DNA from: Pseudovibrio ascidiaceicola
GTDB taxonomy: Bacteria > Pseudomonadota > Alphaproteobacteria > Rhizobiales > Stappiaceae
Assembly: GCF_900114245.1 (NCBI RefSeq)
Contig: NZ_FOSK01000001.1
Location: 62,001 to 126,000, forward strand
Direction of reading: 5' to 3'
Length of the DNA: 64,000 nt
Under the pieces are notes generated by a model that saw nothing but the letters and a program-made list of their open reading frames with translations, was not told the DNA's origin and did not search any database. Position numbers and translations under genes: made by a program. Shown in pieces: positions 44,941-53,434 of this stretch. Numbering within the stretch: position 1 is the first letter of the stretch; each line of letters opens with the position of its first letter.

Positions 44941-46206
44941 CTAGGATGCTTCTTTCAAAGCATGAGGCTTGGCTGTCTCAGCCTTCTCAGCCTTTTCCTC
45001 AGCACCTTCAGCATCGGCATCGGTTTGCTCTTCTGGAGGTGTCAGCACACTGCCCATCTCTTCAGGGCTCAATACGCCCATAAGCCTTCCGTCCTCACAA
45101 ACAACTGGAACCGGATAATCCGCTTCCAATGTTGTTGGGAGAGCTTCTTCCAGAGTGCTTTCCAGCTCCACCGCATTGCTGTCATCAGCAAAAGCATAAA
45201 GGGATGGACTATCACCTGGTTTAGCAACTTCCTCAGCAAGGCCCTCTTGTGTAACGATGCCGCGGAATTCTTTGTCTTCAACCACATAACCGAAATCTTC
45301 GTCATGACGACGCATATCAGCCAGCGCTTTTTCCATGTTGTCATGGGTAATACGCACAGCAGGTGGCTGCATAACGGTATCAACGGTCAACACGCGAGCA
45401 CGGTTCACGTCACGCACAAACGCCCGCACATAATCATCAGCTGGTTCAAGCAGGATTTCTGGCGGTGTACCGACTTGTGACAGAACACCGTCCTTAAGGA
45501 TCGCAATTTTGTCACCAATGCGCAAAGCTTCATCCAGATCATGCGTGATAAACACGATGGTCTTATGCAGCTTCTCCTGCAACTCCACCAATTGATCCTG
45601 CATCTGAGAGCGGATCAACGGATCAAGTGCAGAAAACGCTTCATCCATCAGCAGAATGTCAGCATCTGTTGCAAGCGCACGGGCAAGACCCACACGCTGC
45701 TGCATGCCGCCAGAAAGCTGGCTCGGGTACTGGTGCTCAAAACCACCAAGTCCAACCGTCTCAATCCACTCACGAGCAGTGGTTTCGCGGTCTGCTTTTG
45801 CAATGCCCTGCACTTCAAGACCGTAAGCAACGTTCTGCAGCACTGTCCGATGCGGCATCAGGCCAAAGCGTTGAAACACCATCGACATACGATGACGGCG
45901 GAAGTCTTCCAGCTCTTTATCGGAAAGAGCCATAACATCCTCACCATCAACCAAAATGTGCCCGTCTGTTGGGTCAATCAAGCGGTTGAAGTGACGAATA
46001 AGCGTGGACTTACCAGAACCGGAAAGGCCCATGATCACGAAGATCTCGCCCTTCTCGATGCTAAGAGAGACATCATGCAGGCCAAGAGTATGGTCAGTCT
46101 CAGCAAGCAGCTGATCCTTGCCCATACCATTTTTGACCTTGGCAAGTTCCTTATCAGGCGTCTTGCCAAAAATCTTGGTAATGTTTTGTACTTCGATCAA
46201 TGCCAT
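44941..46206 (-). CDS. proV: Glycine betaine ABC transporter ATP-binding protein
   Basis: A 421-residue ATPase of the ProV/OpuAA type. Walker A GLSGSGKST is at 60-68, the ABC signature LSGGMQQRVGLARAL at about 163-177, Walker B ILLMDEAFSALDP follows and the switch His is in FITHDLDEA. Residues 280-400 form a degenerate tandem-CBS regulatory region (RRHDEDFGYVV and LMGVLSPEEMGSVL), which in OpuA senses ionic strength. A Glu/Ala/Lys-rich tail ends the protein. Eleven bases separate it from the permease gene; both would be read with the binding-protein gene. Confidence 0.94.
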   Translation of the reverse strand: MALIEVQNITKIFGKTPDKELAKVKNGMGKDQLLAETDHTLGLHDVSLSIEKGEIFVIMGLSGSGKSTLIRHFNRLIDPTDGHILVDGEDVMALSDKELEDFRRHRMSMVFQRFGLMPHRTVLQNVAYGLEVQGIAKADRETTAREWIETVGLGGFEHQYPSQLSGGMQQRVGLARALATDADILLMDEAFSALDPLIRSQMQDQLVELQEKLHKTIVFITHDLDEALRIGDKIAILKDGVLSQVGTPPEILLEPADDYVRAFVRDVNRARVLTVDTVMQPPAVRITHDNMEKALADMRRHDEDFGYVVEDKEFRGIVTQEGLAEEVAKPGDSPSLYAFADDSNAVELESTLEEALPTTLEADYPVPVVCEDGRLMGVLSPEEMGSVLTPPEEQTDADAEGAEEKAEKAETAKPHALKEAS

Positions 46207-46217
46207 GTGTTAGCGCC

Positions 46218-47087
46218 TCACCCTGTTACCTTGCGATGCGCCTGCATCCGTTGTCCGGCTGATTGTGTGATACGGTCAAACACAACAGCAAGAACAACAA
46301 TCGCTAAACCACCGAGCAAACCTTGTCCTGCATCATTACGTTGCAACCCAAGCAGAACGGTTTCACCCACGCCGCGTGCACCAATCATGGACGCAATCAC
46401 CACCATAGCCAACGCCATCATCATAGTCTGGTTAATACCCTGCATGATGGAAGGCAGCGCAAGTGGGATTTGAACGCCCTTAAGGATCTGCCAGCGCGTT
46501 GCGCCAAAGGCCCGGCTCGCCTCAACAACCTCTTCATCCACGTAACGGATACCAAGATCCGTCAGACGAATAAGCGGTGGTGCAGCATAAATCACAGTTG
46601 CCAAAATAGCTGGCACCTTACCCAGACCAAACAGCATGGCCGCAGGAATAAGATAAACAAAGCTTGGAATGGTCTGCATCAAGTCCAATACCGGGTTGAG
46701 CAAAGCTCTGAAACGGTTTGAACGAGCAGAGATAACACCAAGCGGCACACCAATCACAACGGAGATCAGCACAGCAACAAGCAAGATCGCCACTGTTTGC
46801 ATGGACTTTTCCCAAAGTCCCAGTGTACCGATGAACCACATTGCACCTACCATCACCAGGCTAAGCCCCCAACGACGACTCGCAGCAAAGGTAATCAGGC
46901 CGATGCAGATCAAGATCACGATAGGATCAGCGCCACGGAGAAGTCGCTCTAACCGCACCAGCAAAAATAGGATGGAGTTGGAAAAGGCCTCAAATCCATC
47001 GCCGTAATTCACGACGAGAAAATCAACCAGATCGTTTGTGGAAGTCCGGATAGGTTTCCCAAAGTTGGGAAACACGTCGAAAGCCAT
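46218..47087 (-). CDS. proW: Glycine betaine ABC transporter permease
   Basis: A 289-residue inner-membrane permease with about seven helices and the EAA loop ASRAFGATRWQILKGVQIPL near residues 196-215, which docks on the ATPase. The N-terminal stretch up to about residue 30 is amphipathic, as in ProW. Middle gene of the binding protein-permease-ATPase order. Confidence 0.94.
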   Translation of the reverse strand: MAFDVFPNFGKPIRTSTNDLVDFLVVNYGDGFEAFSNSILFLLVRLERLLRGADPIVILICIGLITFAASRRWGLSLVMVGAMWFIGTLGLWEKSMQTVAILLVAVLISVVIGVPLGVISARSNRFRALLNPVLDLMQTIPSFVYLIPAAMLFGLGKVPAILATVIYAAPPLIRLTDLGIRYVDEEVVEASRAFGATRWQILKGVQIPLALPSIMQGINQTMMMALAMVVIASMIGARGVGETVLLGLQRNDAGQGLLGGLAIVVLAVVFDRITQSAGQRMQAHRKVTG

Positions 47088-47183
47088 GTGATCCTCTTAT
47101 TCTTCTTAGCAAGGATCACGGAAACAAGTCCCGTGATCGCTTTTCATTCGCTAATTTTCAAAAACAGTCAGCTGTCTTTGATA

Positions 47184-48209
47184 TTACAGAGCAGATTTCA
47201 CACGCTCAGCGACATCAGCTGGAACCCAGCCGGTCCAGATTTCTTCGTTGTTTTTCAGGAATTCAGCAGCAGCGTCATCGGTGGTTCCGCCAGTGTCCTG
47301 CATGTAAGCAAGAGCCTTGGAAACGTCGTTACTGGTGGTTTCGTAAGCAGTCAGGAACTCAACCAGTTTAGGCGCAGTTGTGTGGAACTCTGTGTTGACG
47401 TACACGTGCGTCGCGGACAGTGGGTATGCAACAGCCTCGGTCACTTTGGATGGATCAGTCTCTTCAGACAGCTTGTCCCAAGCTTCCTTGTTGTAGGCAG
47501 GCTCTTCCAGCTGAATCAGATCATCAGCGACCTTACCCATCACCCAAGTCGGGCCCCAGTAGTAGAACACGATTGGCTTCTTACGACGAATGTTAGATTC
47601 AATCGCAGCAGACAGCGCAGCACCTGTACCAGGACGGAAGTTCACAAAGCTATCAAGCAAGCCATACGCATTGAGCTTCTTAGAGTTGATGACCTCACAG
47701 CCCCAACCAGCGATACAGTTGTAGAAACGACCTTTTTCTGGCTCTTCTGGATCAGAAAACACGTCTTTGTACTTTGGCAGATCGGAAACCGACTTCAGAC
47801 CTTTTGCAGGCGCATCATCACCTTCAACCAGGTATTTTGGAATAAACCAAGCCTGGGTCGCATCAGGGAAGTTCACACCAAGATCAACAAACTGGTTCTT
47901 CGCTTTGCCTTCAGCAAGAGCTTCAGTCACGTTGTCTGGCCAGATTTCCATGGTCACATCAATATCGCCACGTGCCATACCGTTCAGAAGCGGAATAGTG
48001 GAGCCCGGAATAACATCCGTTTCACAACCGTACCCTTTTTCTGCGATGAACTGAGCTACAGAATTGTGAAAAGCATTGGAGTCCCAATCCAGACCGGCAA
48101 ACACGATAGGACGGTCAATTTCACAAACAGGATCTGCAGCTTCTGCCGTAGACACAGCAAAAGGTAATGCAACTACGCACGCAGCGAGAGCAGATTTAAA
48201 ATTCAACAC
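47184..48209 (-). CDS. proX: Glycine betaine/proline ABC transporter substrate-binding protein
   Basis: A 341-residue periplasmic binding protein. The GTG at 48209 has GGAGG five bases ahead; the preceding TTG frame starts inside that ribosome site. Signal peptide to about residue 25 (AACVVALPFAVSTAEA). The mature domain shows IVFAGLDWDSNAFHNSVAQF, GDIDVTMEIWPDNV, and aromatic-rich YYWGPTWVMG, consistent with an aromatic cage for quaternary amines. The pair of cysteines in FYNCIAGWGCEVI may form a disulfide. Upstream AT-rich DNA should carry an osmotically controlled promoter. Confidence 0.92.
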   Translation of the reverse strand: MLNFKSALAACVVALPFAVSTAEAADPVCEIDRPIVFAGLDWDSNAFHNSVAQFIAEKGYGCETDVIPGSTIPLLNGMARGDIDVTMEIWPDNVTEALAEGKAKNQFVDLGVNFPDATQAWFIPKYLVEGDDAPAKGLKSVSDLPKYKDVFSDPEEPEKGRFYNCIAGWGCEVINSKKLNAYGLLDSFVNFRPGTGAALSAAIESNIRRKKPIVFYYWGPTWVMGKVADDLIQLEEPAYNKEAWDKLSEETDPSKVTEAVAYPLSATHVYVNTEFHTTAPKLVEFLTAYETTSNDVSKALAYMQDTGGTTDDAAAEFLKNNEEIWTGWVPADVAERVKSAL

Positions 48210-48652
48210 GGATGCCTCCAAACAACCAAAACATACTTTTTTGTTCGGTCAGAGAGAAAAGCCGCCAAGGACAGCTTGTCGTTCTGGCCGTAATGCTAAG
48301 TCAAAAACTCAGCAATTGCAGGACACACTATGTTGAGCACATCAACTGCACCATTAAAAATAGATATATTCAATTTTCTGTCAACTTAGACATCTGCTCA
48401 AGATATTTTTGGAAAATAAATATAAAAAGATATACTTAATGAATACATTGAATATGAAGTTATAAAACTTTCACAACTCCCTAGTACCACCATTTAAAAC
48501 GCAAAATAAGAGAAAAAAAATTTACTGAAGCAAAACAACTATTTTAAACTTTCTTTTACAGGTAATCCCCACGGAAAATTCAGGTAATTTCACAGTAAAT
48601 TGAAATAAAAAAACTACGCCAAATAATGTCGAATAATCACGTAGATTACAAA

Positions 48653-48683
48653 AAGAAAAGCGCAGAGAAAATCTGCGCTCATT
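48653..48683 (-). terminator. Second hairpin downstream of ccr
   Basis: AGCGCAGA (48659-48666) and TCTGCGCT (48672-48679) with TTTTCTTTTT after it on the reverse strand. It stands about 110 bases beyond the ccr stop, behind the first terminator, so it may end a read-through product or a separate short RNA. Confidence 0.55.
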
Positions 48684-48739
48684 TGATAATATTGAATCGC
48701 CGTTCAATAAAAAATTATGCGTGAGAAACTTAAGGAAAA

Positions 48740-48774
48740 TGGGAAGTTGGCCGCAGAAATGCACCAACTTCCTT
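48740..48774 (-). terminator. First terminator of ccr
   Basis: GGAAGTTGG (48742-48750) and CCAACTTCC (48764-48772), nine perfect pairs, followed on the reverse strand by CATTTTCC. It begins 15 bases after the ccr stop. Confidence 0.65.
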
Positions 48775-48786
48775 TAGTGAGCCTAA

Positions 48787-50082
48787 TTAATTTTCGGTAG
48801 CCTCAATAACATCCTCAAGCGAGCGCAAACCGGTCTTTGGTGCACACACCAAAACCGCCATGTTTCCTGGGGCATGTTGGTTCTTCCACATCTTCATATG
48901 AGCCTGCGGAATCTGATCCCATGAGAACACTTCACTCATACAAGGGTCGATACGGCGATCAATCACGAACTTATTCGCCTCACTCGCCTGCTTCAAATGC
49001 GCAAAATGCGAGCCCTGAATACGCTTCTGACGCATCCATACGTAGCGAGCATCCATGGTCAGGTTGAAGCCGGAGGTACCCGCACAAAACACAACCATAC
49101 CACCGCGTTTGGCAACCAGTGTTGACACCGGGAACGTTGCTTCACCAGGGTGCTCAAACACCATATCAACGTCATTACCCTTACCGGTAATGTTCCAGAT
49201 TGCCTTACCGAACTTACGCGCTTCCTTGGTCCAGTTATCATACTCAGGCGAGTTCACTTTCGGCAGCTGGCCCCAGCAATCGAAGTCTTTTCGATTGATA
49301 ACGGCCTTTGCCCCAAGCGACATCACGTATTCACGCTTGCTCTCGTCTGAAATAACACCAATAGCATTCGCACCGGCAGCCGCAATCAGCTGAACCCCAA
49401 ACACGCCAAGGCCACCAGAAGCCCCCCAAACCAGAACGTTCTGCCCCGGCTTCAAATCATGCGGTGCATGACCAAACAGCATACGGAACGCAGTCGCCAA
49501 AGTAAGCGTGTAGCAAGCACTCTCTTCCCAAGTCAGATGTTTGGGACGAGCCATCAGCTGCTGTGACTGAACACGAGCGAACTGCGCAAATGACCCATCA
49601 GGTGTCTCATAACCCCAGATCCGCTGGGAGTTAGAGAACATCGGATCACCGCCGTTACACTCCTCATCATCCCCGTCATCCTGGTTACAGTGCACGACAA
49701 CTTCGTCGCCAACCTTCCAGCGAGTAACTTTAGAACCAACCGCCCAAACGATACCTGAGGCGTCAGAGCCAGCGATATGATAGGGCTGTTTATGAACCTT
49801 AAAAACGGAAATCGGCTCGCCAAGGGCAGCCCAAACGCCGTTGTAGTTCACGCCTGCTGCCATAACCAGAATGAGCACTTCATGGCTGTCCAACTCCCAC
49901 GTTGGCACCACTTCTTTGACCATCGCTGTATCAGGGGAACCATGGCGCTCTTGGCGAATGGTCCACGCCCACATGTTCTTTGGAACATGTCCCAGCGGTG
50001 GAATCTCACCAATCTCATATAGGTCCTTGAACTCAGGGCCTCCCTCTGACCCAGCTTCGACAACCCGTGCAACGGAACTCAT
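48787..50082 (-). CDS. ccrA: Crotonyl-CoA carboxylase/reductase
   Basis: A 431-residue NADPH-dependent MDR-family enzyme that reductively carboxylates crotonyl-CoA to (2S)-ethylmalonyl-CoA, the key step of the ethylmalonyl-CoA pathway for growth on C1/C2 units and acetate. Signatures are the N-terminal EIGEIPPLGHVPKNMWAWTI, GVNYNGVWAALGEPISVF, the insert HCNQDDGDDEECNGGDPMFS, the cofactor loop VLVWGASGGLGVFGVQL and the VDMVFEHPGEATFPVS segment. The ATG at 50082 has GGAGGAG six bases ahead; a 13-codon longer frame is not supported. It is divergent from ecm. Confidence 0.97.
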   Translation of the reverse strand: MSSVARVVEAGSEGGPEFKDLYEIGEIPPLGHVPKNMWAWTIRQERHGSPDTAMVKEVVPTWELDSHEVLILVMAAGVNYNGVWAALGEPISVFKVHKQPYHIAGSDASGIVWAVGSKVTRWKVGDEVVVHCNQDDGDDEECNGGDPMFSNSQRIWGYETPDGSFAQFARVQSQQLMARPKHLTWEESACYTLTLATAFRMLFGHAPHDLKPGQNVLVWGASGGLGVFGVQLIAAAGANAIGVISDESKREYVMSLGAKAVINRKDFDCWGQLPKVNSPEYDNWTKEARKFGKAIWNITGKGNDVDMVFEHPGEATFPVSTLVAKRGGMVVFCAGTSGFNLTMDARYVWMRQKRIQGSHFAHLKQASEANKFVIDRRIDPCMSEVFSWDQIPQAHMKMWKNQHAPGNMAVLVCAPKTGLRSLEDVIEATEN

Positions 50083-50100
50083 GATATTCTCCTCCAAGTT

Positions 50101-50293
50101 TGCGTTGCGCCCTTCCCTCATGAGAGTGAAAGCAAGTCCTCTGCTAACGCTTCCAATCCACTATTTGCTGCAACGCAAAACAATACAACCTGTCAATATC
50201 GGCTATTTGAGAATTATCATTACAAAGAACTCATAAAATATATACAACTATTGCTTAACTTGCGAAGAATACTTCTTCTAATGTTGCATTGCA
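50101..50293. promoter_or_regulatory. TGC-N3-GCA sites between ccr and ecm
   Basis: The 299-base divergent region contains TGCGTTGCG (50101-50109, just before the ccr ribosome site), TGCAACGCA (50169-50177) and TGCATTGCA (50285-50293, about 90 bases before ecm). The last two extend to the longer form I remember for PhaR, TGC-R-N-Y-GCA followed by S-M-A, on one strand each. Confidence 0.45.
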
Positions 50294-50381
50294 CCAACCA
50301 CTAAAACCTATGCAAAGGTGTAGGCAGAATTGAGATCTTGTCCCTTATAAAATGCTGGGAGGATCAGGGAGGCAATAGACT

Positions 50382-52379
50382 ATGAGTACCGGTTCACCTA
50401 AAGGCGCAACGAAAGACCGTCCGTGGATGTTCCGCACATATGCAGGACATTCCAACGCTGCAGACAGCAACCGGCTCTACCGCACGAACCTCGCAAAGGG
50501 TCAGACGGGCCTTTCTGTCGCGTTCGATCTCCCAACCCAAACGGGATACGACCCGGACCATCCGCTCTCGCGCGGTGAGGTTGGCAAGGTTGGAGTACCC
50601 ATCTCTCATCTGGGAGACATGCGCACGCTCTTCAACGAGATCCCGCTGGAGCGCATGAACACCTCTATGACGATCAACGCAACAGCCCCATGGCTGCTTG
50701 CGCTCTATGTGGCTGCTGCTGATGAGCAAGGCGCAGACCGCTCGCTGCTGGCTGGCACCACACAGAATGATCTAATCAAGGAGTACTTGTCACGCGGCAC
50801 CTACGTCTTCCCACCAGCACCATCCATGCGTCTCACAACCGACGTGATTTCATGGACCTACACCAACATGCCCAAATGGAACCCGATGAACGTGTGTTCC
50901 TACCATCTGCAGGAAGCAGGCGCGACACCAGTGCAAGAACTCTCCTTCGCGCTCGCGACTGCTATCGCAATTCTGGACAATGTCCGCGCTTCTGGTGTCA
51001 TTTCCGAAAGCGATTTCCCGAAACTCGTGGGCCGGATTTCCTTCTTCGTAAATGCAGGCATGCGCTTCATCACCGAGATGTGCAAAATGCGCGCATTTAC
51101 AGAGCTCTGGGATGAAATTTGTCGCGATCGTTATGGCGTTGAAGAAGAGCGTTACCGTCGCTTCCGGTATGGCGTTCAGGTCAACTCACTCGGCTTGACA
51201 GAACCGCAACCAGAAAACAACGTATACCGCATTCTCGTTGAGATGCTGGCTGTTGTTCTCTCTAAAAACGCGCGCGCTCGTGCCGTTCAGCTACCAGCAT
51301 GGAACGAAGCTCTTGGCCTCCCGCGACCGTTCGATCAGCAATGGTCTCTGCGCATGCAGCAAATCATGGCCTATGAAACGGACCTGTTGGAATATGCAGA
51401 TATCTTCGATGGCTCCAAAGAGATTGAAACCAAGGTCGAAGCGCTCAAAGAACAAGCAAGAGAAGAACTTGCCCGCATCGCAGAAATGGGCGGAGCAGTT
51501 GCAGCCGTTGAGTCCAGTTATATGAAGCAGAAGCTCGTGGAGTCCAACTCCAAGCGTCTGGCAGGCATTGAATCTGGCGATCAGATCGTCGTCGGCGTCA
51601 ACAAATGGACTGAAACTGAACCATCTCCACTGGCATCAGATGAAGACGGCGGCATCCTCACAGTTCCTGAGCATGTTGAAGAAGAAGCCATCCAGCGCAT
51701 TCAGGCCTGGCGAGCTGAACGTGACGAGAACGCTGTTAAATCCGCTCTACTGGAGCTCCGCGCAGCAGCTTCTTCTGACAACAACATTATGGAAGCATCC
51801 ATTAAAGCAGCTCAGGCAGGTGCGACGACTGGAGAATGGGGCGCTGCCCTGCGTGAAGTCTTCGGCGAATATCGTGCTCCAACTGGCGTCGGCAAAGCGG
51901 TACCAGACGACAACGAGAGCCTTGCAGAGGTGCAGCAAAAAGTCTCCGAGCTTTCAGAGAAGCTGGGTCGACGCCTTAAATTCCTCGTTGGCAAACCGGG
52001 GCTGGATGGCCACTCCAATGGCGCAGAGCAGATCGCAGTGCGTGCCCGTGATTGCGGCATGGAAGTTGTTTACGAAGGCATTCGCTTGACCCCTGCCCAA
52101 ATCGTCAACGCCGCTCTTGAAGAAGGCGTCCACGTCGTCGGCCTGTCGATCCTGTCTGGCTCACATTTGGCACTGGTCCATGATGTGCTCGACAAAATGA
52201 AAGAAAACGGTTTGGAGGACATCCCGATCATCATTGGCGGCATTATACCGTCAGAGGATGCCGAAGAACTGAAAAAAGCAGGTGTTGCAGCCGTTTACAC
52301 ACCAAAGGACTTCCACCTGACAGAAATCATGTCAGACATTGTCCGCATCGTGGATGAGCAGGTCAACGAGACTGTCTAA
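50382..52379 (+). CDS. ecm: Ethylmalonyl-CoA mutase (MeaA type)
   Basis: A 665-residue adenosylcobalamin-dependent mutase that converts (2R)-ethylmalonyl-CoA to methylsuccinyl-CoA. The N-terminal TIM-barrel domain starts PWMFRTYAGHSNAADSNRLY and holds LSVAFDLPTQTGYDPDHPLS and MNTSMTINATAPWLLALYVA. The C-terminal B12-binding domain (about 530-660) has the base-off lower-ligand motif D-G-H-S-N-G in KPGLDGHSNGAEQIA. Single-chain, like the Rhodobacter enzyme. GGGAGG lies ahead of the ATG. Divergent from ccr, its pathway predecessor but one (epimerase between them). Confidence 0.96.
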   Translation: MSTGSPKGATKDRPWMFRTYAGHSNAADSNRLYRTNLAKGQTGLSVAFDLPTQTGYDPDHPLSRGEVGKVGVPISHLGDMRTLFNEIPLERMNTSMTINATAPWLLALYVAAADEQGADRSLLAGTTQNDLIKEYLSRGTYVFPPAPSMRLTTDVISWTYTNMPKWNPMNVCSYHLQEAGATPVQELSFALATAIAILDNVRASGVISESDFPKLVGRISFFVNAGMRFITEMCKMRAFTELWDEICRDRYGVEEERYRRFRYGVQVNSLGLTEPQPENNVYRILVEMLAVVLSKNARARAVQLPAWNEALGLPRPFDQQWSLRMQQIMAYETDLLEYADIFDGSKEIETKVEALKEQAREELARIAEMGGAVAAVESSYMKQKLVESNSKRLAGIESGDQIVVGVNKWTETEPSPLASDEDGGILTVPEHVEEEAIQRIQAWRAERDENAVKSALLELRAAASSDNNIMEASIKAAQAGATTGEWGAALREVFGEYRAPTGVGKAVPDDNESLAEVQQKVSELSEKLGRRLKFLVGKPGLDGHSNGAEQIAVRARDCGMEVVYEGIRLTPAQIVNAALEEGVHVVGLSILSGSHLALVHDVLDKMKENGLEDIPIIIGGIIPSEDAEELKKAGVAAVYTPKDFHLTEIMSDIVRIVDEQVNETV

Positions 52380-52389
52380 GGACTATAAA

Positions 52390-53328
52390 TTAGGCAGGTT
52401 GGGCAAGTTGAACAGGCTTCTGCCCAACCAACCGTATGCCCGGAGCATCCCGGAATCGTTCAATCATTGCATCAATGAAGATCTCGGTTTTACGTGTCAC
52501 CGCATCGCGCGAAGGGTAGACAAGGTAGACCGGCTTCTCTTCACACTGATAGTCAGGAAGTAGCCGTTGTAATTGCCCGTTTGCCTCAAAATCTCGCATC
52601 ATAAACAACGGCATGCGCGTAAACCCAACTGAGTTCAACAAGGCCTGCACCATTACCTGGGGGTGCCCAGCGACAAACTCAGACTTCAAAGCAACCACAT
52701 GCTTTTGCCCATGTCGAAACATATCCAGCGAACTGACTAGCTTCTCGTATCTGTATTGAATGTAGTTGAGGTCAGACAGCGCCTCGGGAGTTTGCGGCAT
52801 ACCATGCTTTGCAAGATAGTCCGGGCTGGCTGCCAAACAGGTTTCAACAATCGCAATTTTTCTGGAAACCCCTGAGGTATCTCCGGTGATGCCTGTACGG
52901 ATCGCTAAATCGATACCGGTTTGCACAACATCAATCAGATCATCATCCATTTTAATTGAGACTGAAAGGTCTGGGTATTGCTTACGAAGATCGAAGATAA
53001 GCGGAGTGATTATGTCAGCGCCCATGGCCTGAGAAACAGAAACAACCAGTGAACCACTTTCTGCTGCAGCTTGGTCCTGTACCTCCTCAAACATCAGAGC
53101 GCTCTGGCGCAGCATCTTTTGAGCATGCTCATAAACGATCTTTCCGGCAACTGTCGGCTTAACGCCTTTGTTAGTTCGGAAAACAAGCTCTTGCCCGACC
53201 TGCGCTTCAAGCAGGTTCAGTTGCTGGCTCATAGCGGGCTGACTGATATGGCGTTGACGCGCACCACCACTCAACGACCCGTTGTCAATGACACGAACAA
53301 AACTCTCCAGCAAATTCAGAAGATCCAT
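52390..53328 (-). CDS. LysR family transcriptional regulator
   Basis: A 312-residue regulator. The winged helix-turn-helix is at 3-62 (SLSGGARQRHISQPAMSQQL, then LEAQVGQELVFRTNKGVKPT). The effector domain spans about 90-295. The ATG at 53328 has GGAG ahead; a 10-codon longer frame is less likely. It is divergent from the exported metallo-hydrolase gene (106-base gap), the usual LysR/target layout, and convergent with ecm ten bases away. The likely target is therefore the hydrolase gene, not ecm. Confidence 0.92.
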   Translation of the reverse strand: MDLLNLLESFVRVIDNGSLSGGARQRHISQPAMSQQLNLLEAQVGQELVFRTNKGVKPTVAGKIVYEHAQKMLRQSALMFEEVQDQAAAESGSLVVSVSQAMGADIITPLIFDLRKQYPDLSVSIKMDDDLIDVVQTGIDLAIRTGITGDTSGVSRKIAIVETCLAASPDYLAKHGMPQTPEALSDLNYIQYRYEKLVSSLDMFRHGQKHVVALKSEFVAGHPQVMVQALLNSVGFTRMPLFMMRDFEANGQLQRLLPDYQCEEKPVYLVYPSRDAVTRKTEIFIDAMIERFRDAPGIRLVGQKPVQLAQPA

Positions 53329-53434
53329 AACTGCTCCATAAGCACTGCTTATATCCAAGATAAGGCTTGGGCCTCTGCACTTCCAGTATCAACCCCACAA
53401 TATTGCTCTCATGCTTGTAAATGAGGAGCCTTTC

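Larger units (their letters stand above)
48210..48786. other. AT-rich gap between the betaine operon and ccr
   Basis: About 575 bases, strongly AT rich between 48340 and 48660, without a defensible gene. It holds the start signals of the betaine transporter at the left and two terminator-type hairpins at the right. An 81-codon reverse frame at 48522-48767 runs through both hairpins and is not credible. Confidence 0.5.

Noticed and set aside
45541-46473. 310-codon forward frame across the ATPase/permease junction
   Set aside because: It spans two real genes on the other strand and has no recognisable feature.
47088-48167. Long forward frame of 359 codons opposite the betaine-binding protein gene
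   Set aside because: It is the antisense of a clear binding-protein gene, has no family resemblance and no ribosome site; composition follows the reverse-strand codons.
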